A stretch of 64,000 bases of DNA from Urbifossiella sp046350095 (GCA_046350095.1 JAXMBA010000002.1:2232001-2296000), one strand, 5' to 3'; shown: positions 42,002 to 51,368, numbered from the stretch's first letter. Program-made: numbers and translations. The notes: generated by a model not told the origin, from the sequence alone.

Positions 42002-42979
42002 GTGCGATTCCCCCTCGGTGAAATGACGGTCGGCGACATCCTCGACCGCGGCCTCAAGCTCCTGTTCGCGCGGCTGCCGGCGTTCTACGCCCTGTACCTG
42101 TTCATGTTGTCGCCGGTCATCCTCCTCCAGCTCGTCATCCCGTTTCTTCTGGAGGCCATGATCAACGACCTGAACGCAGCCGGCGCGGGCCAGGGCGGCG
42201 CGGCGTTCGACCCGACCAACCTGATCCTGTTCTTCGCCGCGTACTTGCTCGCGCTGGTCCTCACCGTCGTGCTGGTGACCATCGGCAACGCCGCCGTGTT
42301 GCACATCATCATGGAGGAGTACCAGGGGAACCGCGTCGGCGTCGGGGCGGCGCTCGGGTACGCCCTGGGCCGGTTCTTCCCGCTGCTCGGGGTGTCGCTG
42401 CTGTTCGGCCTGATGGTCGGCGTCGGCATTCTGTTCTGCTGCGTCCCGGGCTTTTACCTGCTGGCCACGTACATGTTCGTGACGCAGGTGGTGGTACTGG
42501 AGCGGCGCGGGGTCGGCGAGTCGCTGACGCGCAGCGCCGAGCTGGCCGACGGCTACCGGTGGCGGGTGCTCGGCGTGTACCTGTTGGTCACCCTGGTCAG
42601 CGGCTTCGCCCAGGGGTTCGTGGTGCAGGTACTCGGGTTCGTACTGCCGGGGCAGGAGATGATCCCCGGCGCCGGCGGGCGGATGCAGATCAAGGTGAAC
42701 GTCGTCAACTCGATCATCGACACGCTCGTCGGCAACCTCGTCAGCATCGTGTTCAGCGCGTACCTCGCGGTGTGCGTCACGCTCCTGTACCTCGACCTCC
42801 GCATCCGCAAGGAGGGCTTCGACCTGGAGCTGGCCGCCCTCCGCGGCGAGGAGGGCGAGTTCGACCCGCCGCCGCGCCGCCGGCGCCGGCGGGACGAGGA
42901 CGACGACTACGACGACGACCGCCGCCGCCGCCGGCGGGACGAGGACGACGACTACGACGACGACCGGGACCGCCGATGA
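42002..42979 (+). CDS. Multi-pass membrane protein with charged repeat tail
   Basis: 325 residues from the GTG at 42002, which has GGAGG four bases upstream. About six membrane segments, for example F-Y-A-L-Y-L-F-M-L-S-P-V-I-L-L and L-L-A-L-V-L-T-V-V-L-V-T. The C-terminal 35 residues alternate Arg and Asp runs (two copies of R-R-D-E-D-D-D-Y-D-D-D, period 15). The start of the protein (E-M-T-V-G-D-I-L-D-R-G) is typical of membrane proteins encoded ahead of DUF4129 genes. First gene of the MoxR operon; overlaps the next start by ATGA. Confidence 0.75.
   Translation: MRFPLGEMTVGDILDRGLKLLFARLPAFYALYLFMLSPVILLQLVIPFLLEAMINDLNAAGAGQGGAAFDPTNLILFFAAYLLALVLTVVLVTIGNAAVLHIIMEEYQGNRVGVGAALGYALGRFFPLLGVSLLFGLMVGVGILFCCVPGFYLLATYMFVTQVVVLERRGVGESLTRSAELADGYRWRVLGVYLLVTLVSGFAQGFVVQVLGFVLPGQEMIPGAGGRMQIKVNVVNSIIDTLVGNLVSIVFSAYLAVCVTLLYLDLRIRKEGFDLELAALRGEEGEFDPPPRRRRRRDEDDDYDDDRRRRRRDEDDDYDDDRDRR
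42887..42965 (+). repeat. Two identical 34-nt repeats (period 45) in the tail of the membrane protein gene
   Basis: Bases 42887-42920 and 42932-42965 are identical. They encode the alternating Arg/Asp tail. The unit is 15 codons, so copy number can change without a frameshift. Confidence 0.85.
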
Positions 42980-43572
42980 CGCCGCCGACCCCGGACGCGA
43001 TCCGCGCGCGGGCGGCGGACGTGTTCGCTCTGCCGGAGTTCGGCGGCGGCGGCCCGCTGTCGGACTGGCTGCGGTCGGCGCTCCGCGCCCTGGCCGAGTT
43101 CTTCCGCTGGCTCGGCTCGCTGTGGGACACCAACCAGCCGCTGTTCTGGACACTCCTCGTCGGGAGCGTACTGCTGCTCGGCGCGCTCGTCACGCACATC
43201 GTACTTCAACTGCGGTGGGCGTTCGCCGAGGCCGGCCGCGGGCGGGCCGAGGCGGCGCGGGCCGAGCGGGCGGCGCGGTCGGAGGAGTACCGGCTGGAGG
43301 CGGCACGTCGGGCGGCGGCCGGCGACTACACCGAGGCGGTGCGGTTCCTGTTCTTGTCGGTGGTGTACCGCTTTGACGAGGCCGGCCGGGTGGGCTTCCG
43401 CAAGGCGTACACGAACCGCGAGTACCTGGAGTTGTCCGCCGACCGGGCCGACGTGCGCGCGGCGCTCCGGGTGATGGTGGACGTGCTAGACGACCACTGG
43501 TACGGCCAGACGCCGTGCGGCCGCGCCAGGTACGACGAGTGCCAGGCGGTGTACGCCCGGCTGACGACGTGA
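42976..43572 (+). CDS. DUF4129 domain membrane protein
   Basis: 198 residues with one central membrane segment (F-W-T-L-L-V-G-S-V-L-L-L-G-A-L-V). The DUF4129 part follows: A-A-A-G-D-Y-T-E-A-V-R-F-L-F-L-S, T-N-R-E-Y-L, and Y-G-x-x-P-C near the end. DUF4129 proteins recur in MoxR/DUF58 operons and are thought to take part in envelope-linked assembly. It begins with an ATGA overlap with the preceding gene. Confidence 0.85.
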   Translation: MTPPTPDAIRARAADVFALPEFGGGGPLSDWLRSALRALAEFFRWLGSLWDTNQPLFWTLLVGSVLLLGALVTHIVLQLRWAFAEAGRGRAEAARAERAARSEEYRLEAARRAAAGDYTEAVRFLFLSVVYRFDEAGRVGFRKAYTNREYLELSADRADVRAALRVMVDVLDDHWYGQTPCGRARYDECQAVYARLTT

Positions 43573-43610
43573 GCGCGGCGCGGCGAACCGATTGACGACA
43601 CGGACCCCTC

Positions 43611-44822
43611 ATGGCCCCCGCCCCAGGCGCCGTTCCCGGAGACCTTCCCGCCGACCCCGCCTCCCGGCTGTGGTGGGCGGTGCCGGCCGTCGGCTTCCTC
43701 GCGCTGCTCGTCGTCGCGTTGTTGTTCGGCGGCGGGCCGCAGAAGGTGGACTTCGGCACCAGCTACGACGCCTCCCCCGCCGGGTTCCGCGCCGCGTACC
43801 TCCTCCTCGAACGCCTCGGATACCCCGTCGAACGCTCCCGCCGGCCGTCCGCCGGCGACGCCGTGCGCTGGGTGCTGTACCCCGACCACCTCAACGGCAA
43901 GGAGGCGACCGCGCTCGACGACTGGGTGCGTCGCGGCGGCGTCGTCCTCCTCGCCGACGACGAGACCGAGGTTGCCGAGAAGCTCGGCCTGCGCATCACC
44001 GTGCTCGGGGGCCGGCCGAAGTCGCCGGAGCAACTTAAGGGGCGGCCGTTCGCACCCGAGTTCCACAAGGGCGAGGCGTTCACCGCGAACGCCCCCGACG
44101 TGTCGCACGTGCTCGCCGGCGCCACCGAGGTGGACGGCCCGCCCGGCGTCGCCTCGTGGGGAACCGTCGGCGGCCGGCCCCTCGTGACGATTCATCCGCG
44201 CGGCCGCGGCGAAGTGTGGCTGCTGCGCCGGCCGGACGTGTTCGCCAACGACCACCTCCGCGGCGAGGACAACGCCGTCCTGCTGTGCCGGCTCGCCGAC
44301 GCCATGCTCGCCGCCCACCCCGTCCGCCGCATCGCGTTCGACGAACACTGCCACGGCCTCCGCGACCGGCCGGACGTGGCCGAGCTGCTGTTCTGCCCGC
44401 CGGTCGTGTGGGTCACGCTGCAAGCCCTGCTGCTGACGGCGCTGGTGCTGTGGCACGCCGGCGTGCGGTTCGGCCCGGTCCGCCCCGACCCGCCGCCGCC
44501 GCGCCGGTCGAAGGCCGAGTTCCTCGACGCCCTCGCCGGCCTCCTCGAGCGCACCGGCGACCGCGGCGACGCGTTTCGCGCCGTCCGCGACGACCTGCTG
44601 CGCCGGCTCGAAGCCGAGTACGGCCTCCCCGCCGGCACCGCGCCCGAGCAGGTGGCCCGCGAGGCTTCCCGCCGCCGCGGGGTAGCCCCCGACCCTCTCG
44701 TGCGCCTGCTGACCGCGGAGGCGCCGCCCGGCGGCCGCGGCGCGGCGGCGTTCCTCGACGCCCTGAAAGCCCTGGAGACCGCCGCCCGTGAATCCCTCCG
44801 ACCCCGCCCCCGGGATCGCTGA
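43611..44822 (+). CDS. DUF4350 domain membrane protein
   Basis: 403 residues. One membrane segment near residues 22-43, a DUF4350 region (T-S-Y-D-A-S-P-A-G-F-R-A-A-Y-L-L-L-E-R-L-G-Y-P-V), and a second hydrophobic stretch near 265-285. DUF4350 proteins are a regular part of MoxR/DUF58/DUF4129 loci. Its last 35 bases overlap the GTG start of the MoxR gene in another frame, so translation is likely coupled. Confidence 0.83.
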   Translation: MAPAPGAVPGDLPADPASRLWWAVPAVGFLALLVVALLFGGGPQKVDFGTSYDASPAGFRAAYLLLERLGYPVERSRRPSAGDAVRWVLYPDHLNGKEATALDDWVRRGGVVLLADDETEVAEKLGLRITVLGGRPKSPEQLKGRPFAPEFHKGEAFTANAPDVSHVLAGATEVDGPPGVASWGTVGGRPLVTIHPRGRGEVWLLRRPDVFANDHLRGEDNAVLLCRLADAMLAAHPVRRIAFDEHCHGLRDRPDVAELLFCPPVVWVTLQALLLTALVLWHAGVRFGPVRPDPPPPRRSKAEFLDALAGLLERTGDRGDAFRAVRDDLLRRLEAEYGLPAGTAPEQVAREASRRRGVAPDPLVRLLTAEAPPGGRGAAAFLDALKALETAARESLRPRPRDR

Positions 44823-45756
44823 CCTGTTCGCCGCCGCCCGCCGCGAGATCGAGAAGGTCGTCGTCGGCCAGGACGACCTCGTCGAGCAACTGCTCGTCGC
44901 CCTGTTCGCGGGCGGGCACGTCCTCATCGAAGGCCCGCCCGGCACGGCCAAGACGCTGCTCGTGCGCGTCGTGGCGAGCCTGTTCGCGTGCGAGTTCAAG
45001 CGCGTGCAGTTCACCCCGGACCTGATGCCCGCCGACATCATCGGCACGAACGTGTTCGACCCGCGCGACCAGTCGTTCAACTTCCGCCGCGGCCCCGTCT
45101 TCGGGGAACTCGTGCTCGCGGACGAGGTGAACCGCGCCCCGCCGAAGACGCAGGCGGCGCTGCTCGAGGCGATGCAGGAGCGGCAGGTCACGTCCGACGG
45201 CGTGTCGCACCCGCTGCCGATGGTGTTCACCGTGTTCGCCACGCAGAACCCGGTCGAGCAGGAGGGGACGTACCCGCTGCCGGAGGCGCAGCTGGACCGC
45301 TTCATGATGAAGGTGCTGGCGACGTACCCGGACGAGGCCGGCGAGGTGGACGTGCTGCGTGTCCACCAGCGCGGCATGCGCGTCGAGAGCCTGGACCGCT
45401 TCAACCTCCAGCGCGTCGGCGGCGCCGCGGACCTGCTGGCGGCGCGCGAGGAGATTTCGGCGCGCACCATCCGCGACGAACTGCTGGGGTACATCGCCCG
45501 CGTCGTGCGCGGGACGCGGGAAAACCTGCGCGTCGAAGTCGGAGCGAGTCCGCGCGCCGGGCTGATGCTGCTGACCGCGGCGAAGGCCCGCGCCGCGCTG
45601 CACGGCCGGCCGCACGTCCTCCCCGACGACATCAAGGCCGCCGCGAAGCCGGTGCTGCGCCACCGACTGCTACTCAAGCCTGGCGCGGAAGTGGACGGGT
45701 TCAAGCCGGACGACGTGCTCGACGAAGTGCTCGGCCGGACGGAGATCCCGCGATGA
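44788..45756 (+). CDS. MoxR-family AAA+ ATPase
   Basis: 322 residues, GTG start overlapping the DUF4350 gene. Walker A is G-P-P-G-T-A-K-T at 49-56, Walker B is V-L-A-D-E-V-N-R-A-P-P, and sensor 1 is F-A-T-Q-N-P. P-L-P-E-A-Q-L-D-R-F and G-A-S-P-R-A are the MoxR blocks. MoxR ATPases act as chaperones that insert cofactors or assemble complexes, often with a DUF58/VWA partner encoded next door, as here. Confidence 0.93.
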   Translation: MNPSDPAPGIADLFAAARREIEKVVVGQDDLVEQLLVALFAGGHVLIEGPPGTAKTLLVRVVASLFACEFKRVQFTPDLMPADIIGTNVFDPRDQSFNFRRGPVFGELVLADEVNRAPPKTQAALLEAMQERQVTSDGVSHPLPMVFTVFATQNPVEQEGTYPLPEAQLDRFMMKVLATYPDEAGEVDVLRVHQRGMRVESLDRFNLQRVGGAADLLAAREEISARTIRDELLGYIARVVRGTRENLRVEVGASPRAGLMLLTAAKARAALHGRPHVLPDDIKAAAKPVLRHRLLLKPGAEVDGFKPDDVLDEVLGRTEIPR

Positions 45757-47069
45757 CACCGGTGCCGTCCCGGCGATTGCTGACGGTGCTCGCGGCGCTG
45801 GCGGTGGCCGCGTTCGCGCTGCTGGTGTTCCCCGCGGCGTGGCCGCTGCTCGTAGCCGCGAACGCCGCCGCGCTGCTTGCGGCGCTCCTCGACCTGGTCG
45901 TGTCGCCGCGGCGGTCGTTGGTCCGCGCCGAGCGGCTGGCGCCGGAGCGGATGGCGGTCCGCGCCGCGGCGCACGTCGCCGTCGTGGTGCGGAACCGCTC
46001 GCGCCAGTGGCTGCGGGTGAAGGTGCGCGAGTCGGTCCCGGCCGGCTTCCGCGACGGCGAGACGGAGACGGAGTTGCTGGTTCGGCCGAACGCAGCCGAG
46101 CGCTGGGAGTACTCGGTAACGCCGCGCTCCCGCGGACGCTACGAGTGGGGGCCGCTGTCGCTCCGCTACCGCTCGACGTTCGGCCTGTGGGAGCTCCCCG
46201 CGACCGAGCCCGCCGAGGGCGAGAGCCGCGTCTACCCGAACCTGTCGCAACTGGAGCGCTACCACCTGCTGGCGCGCTCCGACCGGCTGGCGGCGCTCGG
46301 CATCCGCCGCGTGCGGTTCCGCGGCGGCTCGACCGAATTCGAGTCGCTGCGCGAGTACGCCCCCGGCGACGACGTGCGGCAGTTGGACTGGATGGCCACC
46401 GCCCGCCGCGCCCGCCTCACCGTGCGACACCGCGAGGCGGAACGAAACCAGACGGTGATCCTGTTCGTGGACTGCGGCCGGCTGATGAACGCGACCGAAA
46501 ACGGCACGTCCAAGCTCGACTTCGCCGTCGACGCGGCGCTGCTGCTGGCGCACGTGGCACTGGCCCGCGGCGATCGCGTCGGGCTTTGCACCTTCAGCGG
46601 CACGGTTCACGCGTGGCTGCCGCCGCGCGGCAACCTGGCGCAGAACCGGCTCATCGCCGAGTCGCTGTACGCTCTGGCCGGCGACTTCACCGAGACGGAC
46701 CACGCCCGGGCGCTAAAGTTCGTGACCGCCCGCTACCCGAAGCGGTCGCTGTTGGTAACGCTGACCGACTTCGTGGACGCGACCACCGCCGCGGACATGG
46801 TGGCGCACCTCCAGCTCGCGGCGCGGCGGCACGTCGTGCTGTTCGCGGCGTTGAAGGATGCGTTCCTGGTGAAGGCGGCAGCAGACGTGCCGAAGTCGGC
46901 GCGCGAGGGCTTCCGCAAGGCGGCGGCGGTGGGGTTGTTGCGGGAGCGGGCGGAGGTGCTGGAGCAGATCCGCCACGCCGGCGGGTTAGTCGTGGACGCC
47001 GAGCCCGACGGCGTGACGCCCCCGCTGGTGAACGGCTACCTGGAGGTGATGCTCGGCGGGAAGCTCTGA
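45753..47069 (+). CDS. DUF58 (VWA-like) protein
   Basis: 438 residues. Two N-terminal membrane segments (residues 8-45), then a beta-rich region, and the DUF58 block G-S-T-E-F-E-S-L-R-E-Y-A-P-G-D-D-V-R-Q-L-D-W. A VWA-like domain follows with V-I-L-F-V-D-C-G-R-L-M and T-L-T-D-F-V-D. It is the usual partner of MoxR and starts with an ATGA overlap. Its 3' end overlaps that of spoIIM on the other strand by about 34 bases. Confidence 0.9.
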   Translation: MTPVPSRRLLTVLAALAVAAFALLVFPAAWPLLVAANAAALLAALLDLVVSPRRSLVRAERLAPERMAVRAAAHVAVVVRNRSRQWLRVKVRESVPAGFRDGETETELLVRPNAAERWEYSVTPRSRGRYEWGPLSLRYRSTFGLWELPATEPAEGESRVYPNLSQLERYHLLARSDRLAALGIRRVRFRGGSTEFESLREYAPGDDVRQLDWMATARRARLTVRHREAERNQTVILFVDCGRLMNATENGTSKLDFAVDAALLLAHVALARGDRVGLCTFSGTVHAWLPPRGNLAQNRLIAESLYALAGDFTETDHARALKFVTARYPKRSLLVTLTDFVDATTAADMVAHLQLAARRHVVLFAALKDAFLVKAAADVPKSAREGFRKAAAVGLLRERAEVLEQIRHAGGLVVDAEPDGVTPPLVNGYLEVMLGGKL

Positions 47070-48007
47070 CCACGCCCCGCGCACGCCACATAAGCCGCGA
47101 AAAGGCCGCCCGTGACCGCCGCCGTCGTCCAGCGCACCGCGGCCCCGAAGTGTGGCGTCACGAACGCCTCGATCACCCCCGCGACCAGCAGCATGAGCAC
47201 CGCCCCCGCCAGCAGTCGGAATGCGTCTCCGGACGCCGCCCGCAGCGCGTCCGCCCGCGGCCGCCGGCCCGGCGCCAGCACCGCCCAGCCGAGGCGAAAC
47301 CCGCCGCCAGCGGAGATGCAGATGGCGCTCAGCTCCAGCACGCCGTGGGCCGCGATGATGGCGTAGAAGCCGACGAGGTAGCCGCCGTTGTACACCAGCC
47401 CGGTGAGGGTGCCGAGCATTCGCCCGTTGTACACGAGCAGCAGCACCCCGAGAAAGCACCCGGCCGCACCGAGGCCGAAGGCCAGAATGGCCACCTTGAC
47501 GTTGTTCCCGATAATCGTCACGGCCACCAGCGGGCTCTCGGCCGTGCTAAAGGTGAAGTTGCCGCGGTACTCGCCCTCCTGCTTCTCCAGGCGGAGGTTC
47601 TCGTACTCGACGACGCGCTCGTCGAACAGCGAGTAGGCGACCTCGGGGTCGCGCACGACGGCCAGGCCGGACGCCAGCGTGCTGAGGAGGAACACGAGCG
47701 TCGCCGCCGCGACCGGCCGCCAGTTCCGCCGCAGCGAGCGGGCGAACCCGCCGGTGACGAACTCGACCACCGGCCGGATGCGGACCCGCTCGGTGGCGTA
47801 CACCTGCCCGTGGGCGCGGGCGGCGAGCATGTTCAGGTACTGGATTCGAGCGGGGTCGTCGCCGGCGGCGCGGGCGTGCGACAGGTCAATGGTCACCTGG
47901 CGGTACAGCCGGCACAGCCGGCGGACGTCGGCGGGGCCGAGCTTGGCGGCGCCGCGGTCGAGGAGCCGGCGGAGTTCGTCCCAGCGGGCACGGGGGGCTG
48001 GTCGCAT
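47036..48007 (-). CDS. SpoIIM family membrane protein
   Basis: 323 residues with about five membrane segments. The stage II sporulation protein M block is visible in N-N-V-K-V-A-I-L-A-F-G-L-G, then L-V-Y-N-G-R-M-L-G and H-G-V-L-E-L-S-A-I-C-I-S-A-G-G-G. In non-sporulating bacteria such proteins sit with RDD and MoxR/DUF58 genes and are thought to act in membrane or envelope processes. Divergent from the RDD gene; convergent and overlapping at the 3' end with the DUF58 gene. Confidence 0.88.
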   Translation of the reverse strand: MRPAPRARWDELRRLLDRGAAKLGPADVRRLCRLYRQVTIDLSHARAAGDDPARIQYLNMLAARAHGQVYATERVRIRPVVEFVTGGFARSLRRNWRPVAAATLVFLLSTLASGLAVVRDPEVAYSLFDERVVEYENLRLEKQEGEYRGNFTFSTAESPLVAVTIIGNNVKVAILAFGLGAAGCFLGVLLLVYNGRMLGTLTGLVYNGGYLVGFYAIIAAHGVLELSAICISAGGGFRLGWAVLAPGRRPRADALRAASGDAFRLLAGAVLMLLVAGVIEAFVTPHFGAAVRWTTAAVTGGLFAAYVACAGRGQSFPPSITSR

Positions 48008-48061
48008 ACGGATTCCGGGGTGGAACTCGGGCCGAGTATACCAGGGCGCGGGGGCGACGGC

Positions 48062-48856
48062 ATGCGCTGGACCGACGAAATGCGGGTGGACACGCCCGAG
48101 CAAATCGGCCTCGACTTCGAGCTGGCAGGGCTCGGCTCCCGGCTCGTCGCCGCATTCGTGGACGGCGTCCTGAAGGTACTCCTGGGGTTCGTCGTCGGCA
48201 CCCTCGGCCTCGTGCTCGTGGCGTTGCTCACCACGGCGAGTCCGTTCGACGGCTCGCCGACGCTGGTGGTGGCGCTGATCGCCGGGTTCTTCACGGCGCT
48301 CTCGCTCGGGTACGGGGTCTACTTCGAGGCCCGCTGGAACGGCCAGACGCCGGGGAAGTGGTTCGCCCACGTCCGCGTCGTGCGGCTCGGCGGCGGGCCG
48401 GTCGACGCCACCGCCGCGGCCGTCCGCAACGCGCTGGCGCTGGTGGACCAGCTGCCGGTCTTCTACGTCCTCGGGGCGACACTGGTGCTGCTGACGACAA
48501 ACCGCCAGCGGCTCGGCGACCTCGCGGCGGGCACGGTGGTAATCCGCGAGCGCTACGCCGCCGACGCCCCGGACTCGGCCGAGGAGTTGCTGGAGTACGC
48601 GACGGCGGACGTCGCCTTCACGCCGTCGCAACTGGCGACTCTGGCCACGGAGGACCGGGCCGTGATCCGGGCGTTCCTGCAGCGATACCCGGACATGGAC
48701 CGCGCCGGCCGGGAGCGGCTGGCGGTGCGGATGGCGGCGCGGTTCCGCCGCACGACGGGCTACGCCGACGCCCGCCCGCCCGACGACGGCAGCGAGGCGC
48801 GGGCATTCCTGGCGTCGCTGCTGCGCGACCTGGAGCAGTACCGCCGGCACGGGTGA
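48062..48856 (+). CDS. RDD family membrane protein
   Basis: 264 residues. RDD signature: L-A-G-L-G-S-R-L-V-A-A-F-V-D-G near residue 23, with membrane segments at about 30-60, 66-90 and 132-150. G-Q-T-P-G-K-W and N-R-Q-R-L-G-D-L-A-A-G-T are the other family blocks. The last 90 residues are soluble. RDD proteins may be small-solute or Na+/H+-linked transport proteins. The gene is divergent from spoIIM by 54 bases and belongs to the same locus. Confidence 0.87.
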   Translation: MRWTDEMRVDTPEQIGLDFELAGLGSRLVAAFVDGVLKVLLGFVVGTLGLVLVALLTTASPFDGSPTLVVALIAGFFTALSLGYGVYFEARWNGQTPGKWFAHVRVVRLGGGPVDATAAAVRNALALVDQLPVFYVLGATLVLLTTNRQRLGDLAAGTVVIRERYAADAPDSAEELLEYATADVAFTPSQLATLATEDRAVIRAFLQRYPDMDRAGRERLAVRMAARFRRTTGYADARPPDDGSEARAFLASLLRDLEQYRRHG

Positions 48857-48876
48857 GAAGGGTCGGGAAACGCCGA

Positions 48877-48902
48877 CGCCCGCGGTCCCGGGGCCGCGGG
48901 CG
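48877..48902. terminator. Hairpin terminator between RDD gene and csrA
   Basis: A 9-base perfect stem CGCCCGCGG/CCGCGGGCG around an 8-base loop lies between two convergent genes. It can serve both. Confidence 0.6.
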
Positions 48903-48932
48903 GGGAATGAGTGCGTTCGCGGACGGGACCGG

Positions 48933-49130
48933 TCAGGACACGGCGGGCAGCGGTGCCGGGCCGTCCGGCCGCTGCTGGTTCAGCGGTAGCAGCTCCTGGC
49001 GGTAAATCGCCACCTCGCGCGGCGCCTCGATGCCGAGCCGAATCTTTCCGCGGTCGATGTCCACAACCGTGATGCAGATGTTGTCGCCGATGTAGATCTT
49101 CTCGCCGAGTTTCCGACTCAGGACCAGCAT
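48933..49130 (-). CDS. csrA: Carbon storage regulator CsrA
   Basis: 65 residues. M-L-V-L-S-R-K-L-G-E-K-I-Y-I-G and A-P-R-E-V-A-I-Y-R are the core of CsrA, an RNA-binding dimer that controls translation and stability of mRNAs with A-N-GGA sites. The ATG at 49130 is preceded by GGAG at eight bases; the frame is open further upstream but the family N-terminus decides. The tail (Q-Q-R-P-D-G-P-A-P-L-P) is longer than in enterobacteria, as in other planctomycetes. Confidence 0.95.
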   Translation of the reverse strand: MLVLSRKLGEKIYIGDNICITVVDIDRGKIRLGIEAPREVAIYRQELLPLNQQRPDGPAPLPAVS

Positions 49131-49484
49131 GTTGTGACTCCTCCAGTGAGCCCCGGTCGTCCGCAAACGCTCCGCAATTCTACGCCACGTTTGCGGGCAC
49201 GCTCCCGGGGCCGGGAAAAACCCTCCGCCTCCTCCCCGGCCACGCTAGCACACCCGCTACGCCCGGCGCAAGTCGCATTCGGTCCGGCGCAAGAGTTTTC
49301 CCAACCCGGCCCCGCACTGGCGGTTGCGGCCGGAGCGAGGGACAGCCCGGCCGGATCTGAGTACACGGGATAGGAGACGAGGGCGCGGCGTGGCCGCTAC
49401 CACCGGCGCAACCGCTCACCGATCAGACACCCGGTTCCTGGGACGGAGTGACAGCGCGGCGTCACAACCGGAACACGCCGCACG
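49131..49484. other. Intergenic region between csrA and acyl-CoA dehydrogenase
   Basis: About 350 bases. It holds the csrA upstream region on the minus strand. I see no protein gene, repeat or clear RNA element in the rest. Confidence 0.6.
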
Positions 49485-51272
49485 TCACACCCGCGTCAGG
49501 GTGCTCGCGGCGGCGGCGAGGAGGTCGGCGTCGTCGTTGCTGTCGAGAGCCGCGAGGTTCTGCCGCACCCGCCGGGCGGCCAGCGACAGGAAGTACCGCC
49601 CGGCCGCGGGGTCGGCGAAGGGGTCGGCCGAGGGCGTGGCCGCCAGGTGGTCCAGCCGCGCCAGCACGCACGCCGACACGTACAGGTCGATGGCCACGTC
49701 CGCGATCCGCTCGTGAACCAGCTGCGCCTGTGCGAACGTCGCCTCGTCCTTCAGCGACATGAACACGTGCGGCAACTTCAGCCCGAAGTCGCGGACCATT
49801 TTCCCCAACTCCTCGGCGGCCGGCTTCAGCTCCGCCGCGGTCACCGGCACGGGCGGCGCCGAGGTGGTGAGCCACGGGACCGTCAGCCGGCCGACGACGC
49901 CGAGCGACGCGCCGATGTTGCGGAGACTCCACTTGCCGCCGAGCATGTCGTCGCGGAGCCCCTTCAGCATCATGCCGGGGCCGCGGCAGCCGACCACGGC
50001 GATGAACGCCTTCAGCACGTCGTTCGCCCCCTCGCCGATGGTGTTGATGCGGGCGTCGCGCATCCACCGCTCCACCGGCTGGTCGCAGAAGTAGCCCTTG
50101 CCGCCGTACACCTGGAGCGTGTCGTTCACGACCGTCCACAGGTGCTCGGTGGCGAACACCTTGAGGATGGCCGTTTCGAGCATGTAGTCGGGCGAGCCCT
50201 TGTCGATGAACGCGGCACACTCGGTGGTCGCGGCCTCCATGGCGAACACGTTCGCGGCGGCGAAGGCGATCTTTTTGCGGACCAGCTGGAACTCGGCGAG
50301 CGGCTGCTGGAACTGGACGCGGCTCTTGGCGTGGGCCGTCATCGCCTTCAGGCACACCTTGGCGTGGCCGGTGCAGGTGGCGCCGAAGGTGACGCGGCCG
50401 TAGTTGAGCACGGTGAGCGCCGCTTGCAGGCCGCGCCCCTGCTGCCCGAGGATGTTTTCCTTCGGCACGCGCATGTCGGTGAAGCGCATCTTGCCGGTCG
50501 CGGTGCCGCGGATGCCGCACTTCTCGGCACGCTCTTCGAGCACCTCGAAGCCCGGCATGTCGGGCGTGACGAGGAACGCCGTCACCTTCGTGGCCTGCGG
50601 GTCTTCGGGCGTGGGCGCCGGGGTGCGGGCCATGACCGTGAGGATGTGGGCGATGCCGCCGTTGGTGATGTAGTGCTTCGTGCCGTTGAGGATGAAGGCG
50701 GACCCGTCCGACGTGGGTTTGGCGGTGGTGCGGACGCCGCCGGCGTCGGACCCGGCCTCCGGCTCCGTGAGGGCGAAGGCGCCGAGCTTCGAGCCGTCGT
50801 AGAGGCCGGGGAGCCACTTCGCCTGCTGCTCCCTCGTGCCGAACAGGACGAGCGCCCGCACGCCGATGGAGTGGTGGGCGTTCACGAACACGGCGACGCT
50901 GGCGTCGTGCCCGCCGAGCACCTCCATCGTCTTGAGGTACTGCTGCTGGTTGAAGCCGAGGCCGCCGTACTCCGGCGGGATGGTGAGGCGGTACACGTCG
51001 AGCTCGGCGAGCCCCTTCACCACGGCGTCGGGGATGCGGGCGTCGCGGTCGATCTTCGCGGCGTCGATGGCGAGGCTGGCGAAGTCGCGGACCTTGGCCG
51101 CCATCTCGTCCGCGGCGGTCTGCTTGTCGGCCGGCAGGGTGGGGTACGGGAACAGTAGGTCGCCCTTGAACTGGCCGTAGAAGAGCGCCTTGGCGAAGCC
51201 GACGTCGGGGCCGGCGATGAGTTCCTCAACCTGCTTCCGCTGGTCGGCGATCTGGGCGGCGGTGAGCGCCAT
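49485..51272 (-). CDS. Acyl-CoA dehydrogenase (very-long-chain type)
   Basis: 595 residues, FAD enzyme that introduces the alpha-beta double bond in acyl-CoA. Signatures: A-F-A-L-T-E-P-E-A-G-S-D-A (166-178), Y-I-T-N-G-G-I-A, Y-G-G-K-G-Y and the catalytic base E414 in I-G-E-G-A-N-D. The C-terminal extension (about 430-595) makes it longer than short-chain forms (about 380) and like VLCAD/ACAD9. It lies downstream of the second FwdB-like gene, separated by a palindrome, and is likely a separate unit. Confidence 0.92.
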   Translation of the reverse strand: MALTAAQIADQRKQVEELIAGPDVGFAKALFYGQFKGDLLFPYPTLPADKQTAADEMAAKVRDFASLAIDAAKIDRDARIPDAVVKGLAELDVYRLTIPPEYGGLGFNQQQYLKTMEVLGGHDASVAVFVNAHHSIGVRALVLFGTREQQAKWLPGLYDGSKLGAFALTEPEAGSDAGGVRTTAKPTSDGSAFILNGTKHYITNGGIAHILTVMARTPAPTPEDPQATKVTAFLVTPDMPGFEVLEERAEKCGIRGTATGKMRFTDMRVPKENILGQQGRGLQAALTVLNYGRVTFGATCTGHAKVCLKAMTAHAKSRVQFQQPLAEFQLVRKKIAFAAANVFAMEAATTECAAFIDKGSPDYMLETAILKVFATEHLWTVVNDTLQVYGGKGYFCDQPVERWMRDARINTIGEGANDVLKAFIAVVGCRGPGMMLKGLRDDMLGGKWSLRNIGASLGVVGRLTVPWLTTSAPPVPVTAAELKPAAEELGKMVRDFGLKLPHVFMSLKDEATFAQAQLVHERIADVAIDLYVSACVLARLDHLAATPSADPFADPAAGRYFLSLAARRVRQNLAALDSNDDADLLAAAASTLTRV

Positions 51273-51324
51273 CGGGTCGGCCCTCGGGACGTGTGTGAGG
51301 GTATTGTACCCGGCTCTGGGCTTC

Positions 51325-51368
51325 GCCGCTCGCGGCTTCGCGCCGGGCAGTTCGAAGCCGCGAGCGGC
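51325..51368. repeat. Palindrome related to 6938-6981
   Basis: Arms GCCGCTCGCGGCTT / AAGCCGCGAGCGGC at 51325-51338 and 51355-51368. It differs from the element at 6938 by one base pair that changes on both arms, so pairing is conserved. It lies between the FwdB-like and acyl-CoA dehydrogenase genes. Confidence 0.7.
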
